Source of the DNA: Glycocaulis abyssi
Lineage (GTDB): Bacteria; Pseudomonadota; Alphaproteobacteria; Caulobacterales; Maricaulaceae
Assembly: GCF_041429775.1 (NCBI RefSeq)
Contig: NZ_CP163421.1
Coordinates: 1,116,001 to 1,180,000 of the forward strand
Direction of reading: 5' to 3'
DNA length: 64,000 nt
The position numbers and the translations under genes are program-made. The first letter of the stretch is position 1. Every line of letters starts with the position of its first letter. Positions 37,301 through 46,067 of this stretch are shown piece after piece. The notes beneath the pieces are model-generated. The model saw nothing but the letters and a program-made list of their open reading frames with translations. It was not told the DNA's origin and made no database searches.

Positions 37301-38176
37301 ATGCTGCCTGCCCTGCACTGCCCCGCCGTCCATACTGCCGAGAGTCTCGCCCGCGAGATCAGCCAGTGGCGCGCGGACGGCCACACGATCGGCTTTGTGC
37401 CGACCATGGGCGCGCTGCATGAGGGCCATATCGCGCTGGTGCTGAGAGCCATGGAGGTGTGCGACCGGGTGGTGGTGAGCATTTTCGTCAATCCCACCCA
37501 GTTTGCCGCGCATGAAGACCTTGGCACCTATCCGCGCACGCTGGAGGCCGATTCCGCCCTGCTGGCCGCCGCCGGATGCCATCTGCTCTATGCGCCCTCG
37601 GTCGAGGAGGTCTATCCGGACGGATTTGCCACTACCGTATCTGTAGAAGGCCCGGCCATCGGGCTTGAAAGCGATGCGCGCCCGCACTTCTTCGCCGGTG
37701 TGGCGAGCGTGGTGGCGCGCCTGTTCGGACAGGTCCGCCCCGACATCGCCGTGTTCGGCGAGAAGGATTATCAGCAGCTCATGGTGATCCGCCGCATGGT
37801 CAGCGATCTGGCTTTGCCGGTGACAGTGCTGGGCGTGGAGACCAAGCGCGAGGCGGACGGGCTCGCCCTCTCCTCGCGCAATGTCTATCTCTCGCCCGCC
37901 GAGCGCATGCGCGCGGGCCGCCTCAACGTGATATTGCGCGATCTCGCCCATGCACTGGAAGACGGCGAACCGGCGGCAAGGGCGCTGGAGCATGCGCGCA
38001 TTCTGGCCGCATCGGTGTTTGACGCGGTCGACTATATCGAGGTGCGTGACGCGGACCGGCTGGAAATCGTCGGCGAAGGCCCGCTGAGGGTGGCGGCGCG
38101 CGTGCTGGCGGCGGTGCGCGTCGGCAAGACACGCCTCATCGACAATGTACCGGCAAACCCCGCGCGGCGGGGGTAG
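37301..38176 (+). CDS. panC: Pantothenate synthetase
   Basis: Joins pantoate and beta-alanine with ATP to give pantothenate. 291 residues from the ATG at 37301. Diagnostic segments: FVPTMGALHEGHIALV (HIGH motif), SIFVNPTQFAAHED, FGEKDYQQL (KDYQQ), and the KMSKS-like LSSRNVYLSP. panB is not adjacent. An in-frame TTG at 37286 is less likely as the start. Confidence 0.96.
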   Translation: MLPALHCPAVHTAESLAREISQWRADGHTIGFVPTMGALHEGHIALVLRAMEVCDRVVVSIFVNPTQFAAHEDLGTYPRTLEADSALLAAAGCHLLYAPSVEEVYPDGFATTVSVEGPAIGLESDARPHFFAGVASVVARLFGQVRPDIAVFGEKDYQQLMVIRRMVSDLALPVTVLGVETKREADGLALSSRNVYLSPAERMRAGRLNVILRDLAHALEDGEPAARALEHARILAASVFDAVDYIEVRDADRLEIVGEGPLRVAARVLAAVRVGKTRLIDNVPANPARRG

Positions 38177-38204
38177 TTGGTTGTAGATGATCCGCTCATC
38201 TTCT

Positions 38205-38451
38205 CGTCGTTCCCGCGCAGGCGGGAACCCAGCTTTTTTTTATCTCTGGGTCTCCCGTTCCCCGTTTTCACGGGGACAGGCGGGGCGGGGGACCCCGGTG
38301 GATAGGTCGTTAGCCATTCGGGCCGCGTTAGCGGCCCGCAAGCGCGACAGCGCGCCCGAGCTCATGCGAGGAGCGACGCACGGATGTGCGGAGCATCAGA
38401 AAAAAGGCATGGGTCCCCCGGACCTCGCTGACGCTCGGCCGGAGGATGACA
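38205..38451. repeat. Intergenic repeat cluster between panC and DUF1489
   Basis: Family A unit (38205-38234) converging on an inverted family C copy (38247-38298), a shortened family B element (38319-38399, with GGGCCGCGTTAGCGGCCC) and a single family D unit (38405-38451). No gene seen. Confidence 0.75.
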
Positions 38452-38463
38452 ACCCAAAAACCC

Positions 38464-38883
38464 CTACCACGCCCCCATTTCGATCAGCTTTGCGCGCAGA
38501 TCATCGGGCAGATCCTCGCCGCCGGAAGCCGGCGATGAGAGGTCAGGCGGGGCGTCGGCGGCGGTGAGATAGCGCCAGCCCTGAAACGGCTTTTTCGGGC
38601 GCGGCGCGGTGCGGACAAGTTCGCGGTCCAGCCAGATGCAGCAGCGTGAGATGCCGTCACTGCCGGTCACTTCTTCCAGCCCGATAATGCGCTGGCGCAC
38701 CTGTATCACGCGCTTGATGACCCAGTAGAGCGAGCCGCCATCGAGCAGCTCCTCGCCGCGCTTCGGGCTCATGCGCGTGACGTGATGCATCGGCTTGTCG
38801 CCGGGCGCGATTTTCGCGCGCCACGCCTCGAGATCCTCGATCGTGTCGGCACCGACGCACAGCTTGATGAGATTGAGGCTCAT
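38464..38883 (-). CDS. DUF1489 family protein
   Basis: 139 residues: LNLIKLCVGADTIEDLEAW, HVTRMSPKRGEELLDGGSLYWVIKRVIQVRQRI split across about 34-68, and FQGWRYLTAADAPPDL near the end. This is the DUF1489 pattern, a conserved alphaproteobacterial family without known role. It is cytoplasmic, with no signal or membrane segment. Confidence 0.88.
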   Translation of the reverse strand: MSLNLIKLCVGADTIEDLEAWRAKIAPGDKPMHHVTRMSPKRGEELLDGGSLYWVIKRVIQVRQRIIGLEEVTGSDGISRCCIWLDRELVRTAPRPKKPFQGWRYLTAADAPPDLSSPASGGEDLPDDLRAKLIEMGAW

Positions 38884-38947
38884 GGCTCCAAGAGCTAGGG
38901 CGAAACCGGCCTTGCGTCAAAGCGGGGGGCTGCACCCGATACAGCGC

Positions 38948-39880
38948 TCAGGCCCGCTCCAGCGCCCCGGCCAGCGTCATGTCGGAAGCCGGCGGCTCTT
39001 CGCGGCGCCTACGCACGGCGCCCGCCGTCTTGGCGGCACGCGAGATGGCCAGCTTCACAGCAGCGCCCAGCCCGCGCGTATCGGCGCTTTTCGGGTTCAG
39101 CCCGGCCCGGCGCATCAGCCCGTTGGCGTGCAGCACGCCATTCTTCACCAGCGATTCCTGCGTCACCACTTCCAGCACCAGCGTCACCGACAGCTCATCG
39201 CCAAAGCGGATGCGGTGGGGCGCATGCAGCGGCCAGGCGGCAAAGCATCCGCGCTCCATGGTCAGGCGCGCAGCCTCAGCGTCCCATGACGGGTCATAGG
39301 GCAGATCCTCGCCCCCCTCGCCCAGCAGCACGCCTTCCAGCGCCCGGTCACTGACCCAGGGATCACGCGGCGGATAGACGAAAACCTGCTGCGAACCCCG
39401 CACCTGGAACATCATGGTTTCGGAAATATCCGAATGCAGGAAGACCTGCGTGCCCGGCGAGGCGATGACAACGCCGCCATAGGCGCGCAAGGGCGCCCAG
39501 CCGGGATTGAGATGGCGCAGCTGGTCCAGCATGGCGGCAAAGACGGGTTTCAGCGCGCTATCAGTATCCAGCGCATGGCGGGCATGCACCCAGAGCCGGG
39601 TCTGGTGCACGGCCTCGATCAGATGATGGCCGGGCAGATGACGGCAGACCGGCACATCGCGCCAGCTGGAGCGCTCGGCCGGATCGCGCCCCATCGTGCA
39701 GACATCCAGATTGGCCCGGTCATGCCGGTCCAGCATTGAGGCCAGCGCCTCATCGGTGAAGAGCGGCAGGCGGGCAAGCTGATGGCGGGCGCTGACCACG
39801 CCTCTGGCAAACTCGCTGCGGTGCTCCTCGCTCCAGTCGAGCAGCGGCGGAGCCACGCGGGTGCGCGTTGCCGTGGCCAT
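38948..39880 (-). CDS. Cupin/JmjC-like protein, copy 2
   Basis: 310 residues. A central cupin-like domain has the HxD iron-binding motif in FLHSDISE and a distal His in PLHAPHRIRFGD; MMFQVRGSQQVFVYPP lies between. This is the layout of Fe(II)/2-oxoglutarate oxygenases of the JmjC/cupin_8 kind, which hydroxylate proteins or small molecules. Its ATG overlaps the stop of the upstream paralogue (TGATG). The N-terminal VVSARHQLARLPLFTDEAL is shared in pattern with that paralogue. Substrate unknown. Confidence 0.75.
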   Translation of the reverse strand: MATATRTRVAPPLLDWSEEHRSEFARGVVSARHQLARLPLFTDEALASMLDRHDRANLDVCTMGRDPAERSSWRDVPVCRHLPGHHLIEAVHQTRLWVHARHALDTDSALKPVFAAMLDQLRHLNPGWAPLRAYGGVVIASPGTQVFLHSDISETMMFQVRGSQQVFVYPPRDPWVSDRALEGVLLGEGGEDLPYDPSWDAEAARLTMERGCFAAWPLHAPHRIRFGDELSVTLVLEVVTQESLVKNGVLHANGLMRRAGLNPKSADTRGLGAAVKLAISRAAKTAGAVRRRREEPPASDMTLAGALERA

Positions 39881-40854
39881 CAGGCGCGCACGCCCAGCGG
39901 CGCATCCGGATCAATCTCGAAGCGGTAGCCACCCTCATGCGGCGTCTCCACCGGCACGCTGATCCCCGCCTTGCGCATAAGCGCCCCGGCGATAAAGCGC
40001 GCCGTGCGGTTCAGGCCATGGGTTTCGGCAATACGCGGCGGCTGCCAGCCAAAGCGGCGGCGCATCACGCCATTGAAATACATCGCATTGTTGAGCTGGC
40101 GCGCTTCCGGCGTCGTGTACTCGGTCGCCAGAGAGATATTGAGCGTGCCCATATTCTCCACACGGTGGGGCGTGTGCAGCGGCCAGCAGATCATCTCGCC
40201 GGGTTCCAGATCGAAACATTTCGCGTGCTTTTCCGCTTCCGGGCGATGAACCAGCTCGTCATTGAAGGCGTGCAGCAGCACTTCCTCGCGCTCTTCATCG
40301 GTGGCAACCTCATCATGGTGGGGATAGACGAAGACGCGCTTCTTCCCGCTGATATGCCACAGCATGGTGTCGGTGCGGTCCATATGAAACGGCACCTTGG
40401 CCTGCGGCGAGGATACCAGAAGCCCGCCCAGAATGCGCACCGGATGGAAGCCCGGATTTTCGTCCTGCAATTCGGCGAACATCTGGTCGAGCAGGGCGCG
40501 GTACTCATCGTGAATGCCGAACAGATTGCGCAGGTTTATCCAGAGGCGGCCCGATTTCACCGCCCGGATCAGATCCTTGCCCGACAGCTTGCCCGGATCG
40601 CCCGTCTTCCAGGAGCTGCGGCTGCCTGCCTCGTCCATTGTGGCAAAATCGGCATATTCGCGCGGGTGAATCTCGATCAGGCGCTCGATCGCCGCCTCGC
40701 TGAACAGGGGCGAGGTGTGCAGATTGTGCGTGGTGCGGGTAATGCGCTCACGAAAATCACTGCGGGTCTGATCAGTCCAGTTTGCCAGAACGTGCATGGC
40801 CGAAACCTTTTTCGCTTCTGTCCGGATCAGGGACAGCGTGAGGGGATCGGGCAT
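39880..40854 (-). CDS. Cupin/JmjC-like protein, copy 1
   Basis: 324 residues (an ATG at 40797 is a possible later start). The HxD motif is in PFHMDRTD, followed by MLWHISGKKRVFVYPHHD and the distal His in WPLHTPHRVENMG. It is paralogous to the next gene, which it overlaps by one base, so the pair is co-translated. Fe(II)/2-oxoglutarate oxygenase activity is inferred from the three metal ligands. No biosynthetic genes flank the pair. Confidence 0.75.
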   Translation of the reverse strand: MPDPLTLSLIRTEAKKVSAMHVLANWTDQTRSDFRERITRTTHNLHTSPLFSEAAIERLIEIHPREYADFATMDEAGSRSSWKTGDPGKLSGKDLIRAVKSGRLWINLRNLFGIHDEYRALLDQMFAELQDENPGFHPVRILGGLLVSSPQAKVPFHMDRTDTMLWHISGKKRVFVYPHHDEVATDEEREEVLLHAFNDELVHRPEAEKHAKCFDLEPGEMICWPLHTPHRVENMGTLNISLATEYTTPEARQLNNAMYFNGVMRRRFGWQPPRIAETHGLNRTARFIAGALMRKAGISVPVETPHEGGYRFEIDPDAPLGVRA

Positions 40855-41020
40855 GCATCATGCGAAGGACGTGCCAGTTTTAGCCCGGGCGGGCGGTCGC
40901 CCTTGCGGCGCTGCGCGCCGGTGAAGAGGCTAGAGAGCGGGTCGGCTTAAGGCCAAGAAGCCGGGGTTCCCCGCCCCGACCGGGAACCCAAGAAAATCAA
41001 TGAGGCTGGCATCCCATTTG

Positions 41021-41244
41021 CGTTTTCCCGGCGAAAGCCGGGATCCAGACAATTACTGGGCACCGGCTTTCGCCGGTGAAACGCAAGTTTTGGGACAATG
41101 AAAGGCTATGGGGCCCGGCTCGGCGGCGGAACTGCAGAACTTCTAAATACGTCCCAACGTCGTCATTCCGGCGCAAGCCGGAACCCAGCCTTTTTACAAC
41201 AACTGGGTTCCAGATAAGCGCTGACGCGCTTTCTGGAATGACGA
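41021..41244. repeat. Two convergent family A pairs
   Basis: Pair one at 41021-41083 (CGTTTTCCC...CCAG and CTGGG...GAAACG). Pair two at 41161-41244 (CGTCATTCCGGCGCAAGCCGG..., then CTGGGTTCCAG...GGAATGACG). The 417 bp gap between the cupin pair and the carboxylase gene holds no gene. Confidence 0.75.
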
Positions 41245-41271
41245 ATGAGGGGAGTGATGAGGGAAAAAACC

Positions 41272-43248
41272 CTACCCCTCCCCATCTTCCGCCAGCGCGA
41301 CCAGCACATCGCCTTCATTAACCTGCTGGCCCTCGGCGGCGTTGACCGCATCCACCACGCCGTCGCGCGGAGCGGTGAGTGCCATTTCCATCTTCATCGC
41401 TTCCATGACGGCGAGCGTCTGGCCCTTGGTGACGGCGTCGCCCGGCTTCACAGAGAGGCTCAGCATCTTGCCCGGCATCGGTGCCTTGATGGCATCGCCG
41501 CCTGCCAGCGCATCGGCATCCACGGCGGCATCGTGATCGCGCACCAGCACGGCCTGACCCTGCAGGGTGATGAGAAGCCCGTCGCGATGATGCTCCACCC
41601 CGGCCAGCAGCGTGTCGTCCTCGTGGACGAACTCGACCACCCCGCCCTGCTCGCTCAGATAGCCCTGCACATCGGAAAGCTGGAGAGGTTCACCGTTCAC
41701 ACTGACGCCGCCTTCGGTCAGACGCACGGACAGGCGTTCACCGCCCGCGTCAAAGCCGTACTCCACGCGCGGCGCGCCATTCAGGCGGAAACCGGCGAGC
41801 GTGTCCCACGGATCGCTGCCGCGCTCCTCGCCAGAGAGGACCAGCGCCGCCACACCGTAATGCAGCGCAGGCAGGCCCGGCGGCACAAGCTCATCCAGAT
41901 GAGCCTCGATAAAACCGGTATAGACATCGCCCGCCGCGAAGTCCGGATGGGCCAGCGCGCGGCGCAAGAAGCCTGCATTGGTGCGCACCGGCCAGACGCC
42001 GACATCGCTGTCTATGGCGTCGATAAGGCGCTCGATGGCTTCCTCCCGGTCGCCGCCATGGGCGATGATCTTGGCGATCATCGGGTCATAGAACATGGTG
42101 ACTTCGCCGCCCTGCTCCACCCCTAAATCCACGCGCACGCCCTCACGGCCCTCGGGCAGATCGAGGCGTTCCAGCACGCCGGTGGAGGGCAGAAAGCCCG
42201 TCACCGGGTCTTCGGCATAAAGCCGTGCCTCGATGGCATGGCCGGAGAGCGCGATTTCGTCCTGCGCCGGCACCCGGCCACCGGCGGCGACCTCCAGCTG
42301 CAGGCGCACCAGATCAAGCCCGGTGACCATCTCGGTGACGGGGTGCTCCACCTGCAGGCGGGTATTCATTTCCATGAAGTAGAAGCCGTCCGCGCGCAGT
42401 TCGCCGGAGCCATCGACGATGAACTCCACCGTCCCCGCACCGGCATAATTGACCGCCTGCGCGGCGCGCACGGCCGCCGAACACATCGCCTCGCGCACCT
42501 CTTCGCTCATGCCGGGGGCGGGCGCTTCTTCCAGCACTTTCTGGTGGCGGCGCTGGAGGGAACAGTCCCGCTCGAACAGATGGACCACCTGGCCGTGGCT
42601 ATCGCCGAACACCTGCACCTCGATATGGCGCGGGCTGGTGATGTATTTCTCGATCAGCACGTTTTCATCGCCAAAGCTGGAAGCGGCCTCACGTTTGCAG
42701 CTTTCCAGCGCGGCGGCGAAATCAGCCGATTTCTCCACCTTGCGCATGCCCTTGCCGCCGCCACCGGCCACCGCCTTGATGAGGACGGGATAGCCGATTT
42801 GGTCAGCCTGTTTCTTGAGGAAATCCGCGTCCTGATTATCGCCGTGATAGCCGGGCGTAACCGGCACCCCGGCCTCTTCCATCAGCGCCTTGGCGCGGTC
42901 TTTCAGGCCCATCGCCTCGATGGCTTCCGGGCTCGGGCCGACAAAGATGATTTTGTTCTTCGCGCAGGTCCGGGCGAAGGCGGCATTCTCCGACAGGAAG
43001 CCATAGCCGGGATGGATGGCGTCCGCGCCCGTGTCTTTCGCCGCCTTGATGATCCGCTCCGCGACCAGATAGCTCTCGCGCGCAGGCGACGGCCCGATAT
43101 GCACCGCCTCATCAGCCATTTTAACGTGCGGGGCGTGCGCGTCTGCGTCCGAATAGACCGCGACCGTGGCAATGCCCATCTGGCGCGCCGAGCGGATGAC
43201 GCGGCAGGCGATTTCCCCGCGATTGGCGATGAGGAGTTTGGTTATCAT
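41272..43248 (-). CDS. mccA: Methylcrotonyl-CoA carboxylase, biotin-containing alpha subunit
   Basis: 658 residues: biotin carboxylase (ATP-grasp, with AVAGGGGKGMRKV and FMEMNTRLQVEHPVTEMVTG), a linking domain, and a C-terminal biotin carrier with EAMKMEM (biotinyl K619). Acyl-CoA carboxylase alpha subunits look alike; the assignment to methylcrotonyl-CoA rests on the beta subunit, hydratase and isovaleryl-CoA dehydrogenase genes on the same strand. Carboxylates 3-methylcrotonyl-CoA in leucine breakdown. A separate biotin-carrier C-terminus at the right window edge is probably propionyl-CoA carboxylase. Confidence 0.88.
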   Translation of the reverse strand: MITKLLIANRGEIACRVIRSARQMGIATVAVYSDADAHAPHVKMADEAVHIGPSPARESYLVAERIIKAAKDTGADAIHPGYGFLSENAAFARTCAKNKIIFVGPSPEAIEAMGLKDRAKALMEEAGVPVTPGYHGDNQDADFLKKQADQIGYPVLIKAVAGGGGKGMRKVEKSADFAAALESCKREAASSFGDENVLIEKYITSPRHIEVQVFGDSHGQVVHLFERDCSLQRRHQKVLEEAPAPGMSEEVREAMCSAAVRAAQAVNYAGAGTVEFIVDGSGELRADGFYFMEMNTRLQVEHPVTEMVTGLDLVRLQLEVAAGGRVPAQDEIALSGHAIEARLYAEDPVTGFLPSTGVLERLDLPEGREGVRVDLGVEQGGEVTMFYDPMIAKIIAHGGDREEAIERLIDAIDSDVGVWPVRTNAGFLRRALAHPDFAAGDVYTGFIEAHLDELVPPGLPALHYGVAALVLSGEERGSDPWDTLAGFRLNGAPRVEYGFDAGGERLSVRLTEGGVSVNGEPLQLSDVQGYLSEQGGVVEFVHEDDTLLAGVEHHRDGLLITLQGQAVLVRDHDAAVDADALAGGDAIKAPMPGKMLSLSVKPGDAVTKGQTLAVMEAMKMEMALTAPRDGVVDAVNAAEGQQVNEGDVLVALAEDGEG

Positions 43249-43297
43249 GGGCGCGCCCTCATTTTTCTGATCAGGTCTGTTGCGGGGTTGTGGGCGA

Positions 43298-44167
43298 TCA
43301 GACGCGCGGACGCAAGCGCGCAGCGGAGGCGCGGTGGACCGCCGCCACCAGCACGAAGCTGATAATCATCAGCAAATACCAGGAGCCGAGCTTGGCGAGC
43401 GAAACCATGTGCCAGCCCGCCTCCTGCCCCGGATAGGCCCAGGCGCGTGCGAACGTGCCGATATTCTCGGCAAACCAGATAAAGAGCGCGGTCAGAATCG
43501 CAGCCAGCAATAGTGGCATGCAGCGATGCACCCTGTCTGGCCGGAACCAGATCACGCACGGCCCGTAGATGAGCGCGCTCGCCGCAAAGAGGCCAAGGCG
43601 AATGTCGATGGTGAAGTGGTGGGTGAAGAAGTTGACGTAAATGGCAAGAGCCAGAAGACCCTGCAGCCACAGAGGCGGGAAGCGGTCAAACCGGAAATCG
43701 AACAGCCGCCAGACCCGCGCAATATAGCTGCCGACCGCCGCATACATGAAGCCGGAGAAGAGCGGCACGCCGGCGATGACCAGCACAGCCTCGCCCGCCT
43801 CGGGATAGATCCATGACCCCATCGCGACCTTGAAAACTTCCATGACCGTGCCGACCAGATGGAAGACGGCGATGACGCGCGCCTCCTCCCAGTTCTCCAG
43901 CCCGAAGACGAGCATGCCAATCTGGATGAGAACAGCGGCAAGGGTAAGAAAATCATACCGGGCGAGCGGCGCATCGGCAGGATAGAACAGGAAGGTCGCC
44001 AGCAGCAGTGCCAGCATCAGCGCGCCAAACAGGCAGGCCCAGCCCTGCTTGATGCCAAAGGCCAGAAACTCGAAGGCATAGCCGCTCCAGCGGCCGCGCA
44101 CGAGGCGGGCTCGCAAGGCTTCGCGGCGCGCATGAAACGCAGCCTCAAGCTGGCGTAAGGAAAGCAT
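43298..44167 (-). CDS. DUF817 integral membrane protein
   Basis: 289 residues, about eight membrane segments. DUF817 blocks are clear: FGIKQGWACLFGALMLALLL, GTVMEVFKVAMGSWIYPE, AGVPLFSGFMYAAVGSYI and WFAENIGTFARAWAYPGQ. The family (B. subtilis YoaT relatives) has no known function. It sits between the hydratase and carboxylase alpha genes with short gaps (20 and 49 bp), so it may be co-transcribed with leucine catabolism. Confidence 0.9.
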   Translation of the reverse strand: MLSLRQLEAAFHARREALRARLVRGRWSGYAFEFLAFGIKQGWACLFGALMLALLLATFLFYPADAPLARYDFLTLAAVLIQIGMLVFGLENWEEARVIAVFHLVGTVMEVFKVAMGSWIYPEAGEAVLVIAGVPLFSGFMYAAVGSYIARVWRLFDFRFDRFPPLWLQGLLALAIYVNFFTHHFTIDIRLGLFAASALIYGPCVIWFRPDRVHRCMPLLLAAILTALFIWFAENIGTFARAWAYPGQEAGWHMVSLAKLGSWYLLMIISFVLVAAVHRASAARLRPRV

Positions 44168-44187
44168 GGCGGGGCCGGTGCGGCGCG

Positions 44188-44982
44188 TTACTTCACCCAG
44201 CCCGGTTTGCGTTTTTCAAGGAAGGCGGCAAGGCCCTCGCGGCCCTCCTCGCTGACGCGGCGGTCGGCAATCAGCTTGGCGGTGTGCTTGCCGAGCCGGT
44301 CGTCAATCTCCTGCCCCGTCACCTCGTCCACCAGCGCCTTGGAGGCGGCAACCGCGCCCGGCGCAGCGGCAAAGACCAGCTTTGCGATCATTTCCAGCGC
44401 GTCATCGAGGTCATCGGCGCTGTCCACCACATACTGGGCAAGGCCGATTTTGTGGGCGAACTCGCCGTCAAAGCCCTCTGCCGTCGCAAACAGGGCCTTG
44501 GCCCAGCGCGGGCCAATGGCGCGCACCACAAACGGCGAGATAGTGGCGGGGGTCAGGCCGAGACGCACTTCGGAGAAGCGGAATTTGGTGTCTTTCACCG
44601 CAATGGCGACATCGCAGGCCGCCACCAGCCCGGCCCCGCCGCCCATGGCCGCGCCCTGCACCAGCGCCACGGTCAGCTGCGGCAGATCGTGCAGGCGGCG
44701 CAGCATGCGCGCCAGGCCCAGCGCGTCTTCCTCATTATCGTCATGGGTCCAGTCGGCGGCCGCCTTCATCCATTCGAGGTCCGCCCCGGCGGAGAAGCTG
44801 GGACCGGCGCCGCGCAGGACCACCATGCGCACCTCGTCGGTATTGGCGCGCAGCGTCTCGAACATGTCCGACAGGGTGGCGATTACATCGGCATTGAAGG
44901 CGTTGTGCTTCTCAGGCCGGTTCAGCGTGATAATCGCGGTACCGCCCGGCGTGACGGACAGAAGGACATCGTTCTGGCTCAT
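44188..44982 (-). CDS. liuC: Enoyl-CoA hydratase family, probable 3-methylglutaconyl-CoA hydratase
   Basis: 264 residues from the ATG at 44982. Crotonase fold with the oxyanion-hole segments FSAGADLEWMK and GAAMGGGAGLVAACDVAIA. AGADLxWMK is characteristic of the methylglutaconyl-CoA hydratase branch, and the neighbours (mccA, mccB, ivd) are the other steps of leucine degradation. The open frame extends upstream to 45060, but GGGAGG lies just before 44982. Confidence 0.85.
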   Translation of the reverse strand: MSQNDVLLSVTPGGTAIITLNRPEKHNAFNADVIATLSDMFETLRANTDEVRMVVLRGAGPSFSAGADLEWMKAAADWTHDDNEEDALGLARMLRRLHDLPQLTVALVQGAAMGGGAGLVAACDVAIAVKDTKFRFSEVRLGLTPATISPFVVRAIGPRWAKALFATAEGFDGEFAHKIGLAQYVVDSADDLDDALEMIAKLVFAAAPGAVAASKALVDEVTGQEIDDRLGKHTAKLIADRRVSEEGREGLAAFLEKRKPGWVK

Positions 44983-45051
44983 GGGGGAGGCTCCCTTTAC
45001 GGCGCGCGCGTAAATCGCGTGCTTTGCGCCATCATTAGGCCAGTGACGCGC

Positions 45052-45091
45052 CCAAAGCAAAGCGCCCCGGTCAGATGACCGGAGCGCTTTT
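45052..45091 (-). terminator. Bidirectional terminator-like hairpin
   Basis: Stem GCGCCCCGGTCA / TGACCGGAGCGC (45062-45087, one mismatch) with TTTT on the plus side and TTTGCTTT on the minus side. It lies after the small membrane protein gene and before the hydratase, so it separates the two transcripts on the minus strand. Confidence 0.7.
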
Positions 45092-45157
45092 CATGTCAGC
45101 ACGGGAAAAAGGCGCCAACCCCCCGATCAGCGCCCTGCCCGTCAATTTACCAATGAC

Positions 45158-45517
45158 CTAGCGGCGGAAGATGATGCTCTTGATAAGGAAGAGCACGATC
45201 AGGCCGACAAAATAGGCCAGCGCCAGAAAGGCGACATACTGCCAGTAGCTCATATCGGCCACCGGCGGCATCGAGAAGGCTGCGCCATCACGCACCATCG
45301 GCAGCACCTGGTCGACCACCACATGGATGATGACACCCACTACGGTGAAGATCAGGATTGCGCCAAAGCTCTGCATCATCAGCGCCATCACGACGGCAAT
45401 CACGCCCATCTGGATGCCAAGCTCGGTCCAGTTGCCCGGCCCGTGAATGTCCAGCCCGACGCGCAACCACGCCCATACAGGCTCCAGATAGCCCCATACC
45501 GTATCAAGAATTTCCAT
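45158..45517 (-). CDS. Small membrane protein of unknown function, copy 2
   Basis: 119 residues from the ATG at 45517 (GAGGGGAA upstream). Three hydrophobic segments (about 30-50, 54-74, 92-114) and a basic end KSIIFRR. It pairs with the gene at 45655-45972, which has the same arrangement (HVVVDQVLP versus HLVVDALLP; YWQYVAF versus FWRYVAV). Function not recognised. Confidence 0.75.
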   Translation of the reverse strand: MEILDTVWGYLEPVWAWLRVGLDIHGPGNWTELGIQMGVIAVVMALMMQSFGAILIFTVVGVIIHVVVDQVLPMVRDGAAFSMPPVADMSYWQYVAFLALAYFVGLIVLFLIKSIIFRR

Positions 45518-45654
45518 TGCATTTCCCCTCAATCGCCAGCCCGAACGGGCAGTCCCGCCTTGAACCGTGCCAAATTCTTACCAAAAAGCAAACAAAAACG
45601 CACCTTGCACGGGCGGGTTGAGCGCCCGGCACACATATTGCGCCCGCAGCAATC

Positions 45655-45972
45655 CTACCGTCTAAGGAGCAATCGCTTCAGCAGTGCCAGCAGGCTGATG
45701 ACGATCAGATACCCTGCCAGCAGTACCGCGACATACCGCCAGAACGGCATGGCCAGCACGTCCGGCAGGCGCAACGCCGCATTGTTTGCCAATACCGGCA
45801 GTAGCGCATCGACCACCAGATGAACCAGCGTAGCCCCGAAAACAAATACGATCAGCCGCCCCCAGGAGGGCAGCAGGAAAGCCGCCACCAGCGCGATGAT
45901 AAGCCCCTGGACCCCGTTGACCGTGCTAAATCCCTGCCGGAAAAAATCGAGTACGGGTTGAAGTGCATCCAT
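45655..45972 (-). CDS. Small membrane protein of unknown function, copy 1
   Basis: 105 residues, three hydrophobic segments, C-terminus LKRLLLRR. Paralogue of the following gene: both have a short amphipathic start, a helix pair around HxVVDxxLPV, a P-D-x-x-x-x-(Y/F)W loop, and a last helix ending in basic residues. A TTAACCAT box lies 29 nt upstream. Function not recognised. Confidence 0.75.
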   Translation of the reverse strand: MDALQPVLDFFRQGFSTVNGVQGLIIALVAAFLLPSWGRLIVFVFGATLVHLVVDALLPVLANNAALRLPDVLAMPFWRYVAVLLAGYLIVISLLALLKRLLLRR

Positions 45973-46000
45973 GAAATTTGCCCCCCGGCTTTGCTTGGAT

Positions 46001-46008
46001 ATGGTTAA
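46001..46008 (-). promoter_or_regulatory. Possible CtrA half-site upstream of the small membrane protein pair
   Basis: Minus strand reads GATTAACCATATCC, containing TTAACCAT, 29 nt before the start at 45972. Same element as found before metG. Confidence 0.3.
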
Positions 46009-46067
46009 TCCATAAAACCGGGCCGGGACGCGATTGGCAAGGAAAAGCTGGCCGCCCGCGCCGCCGC

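Noticed and set aside
37214-37993. N-terminal extension of the SPOR lipoprotein frame across panC
   Set aside because: It is antisense to panC, and the lipoprotein signal at 37213 marks the true start.
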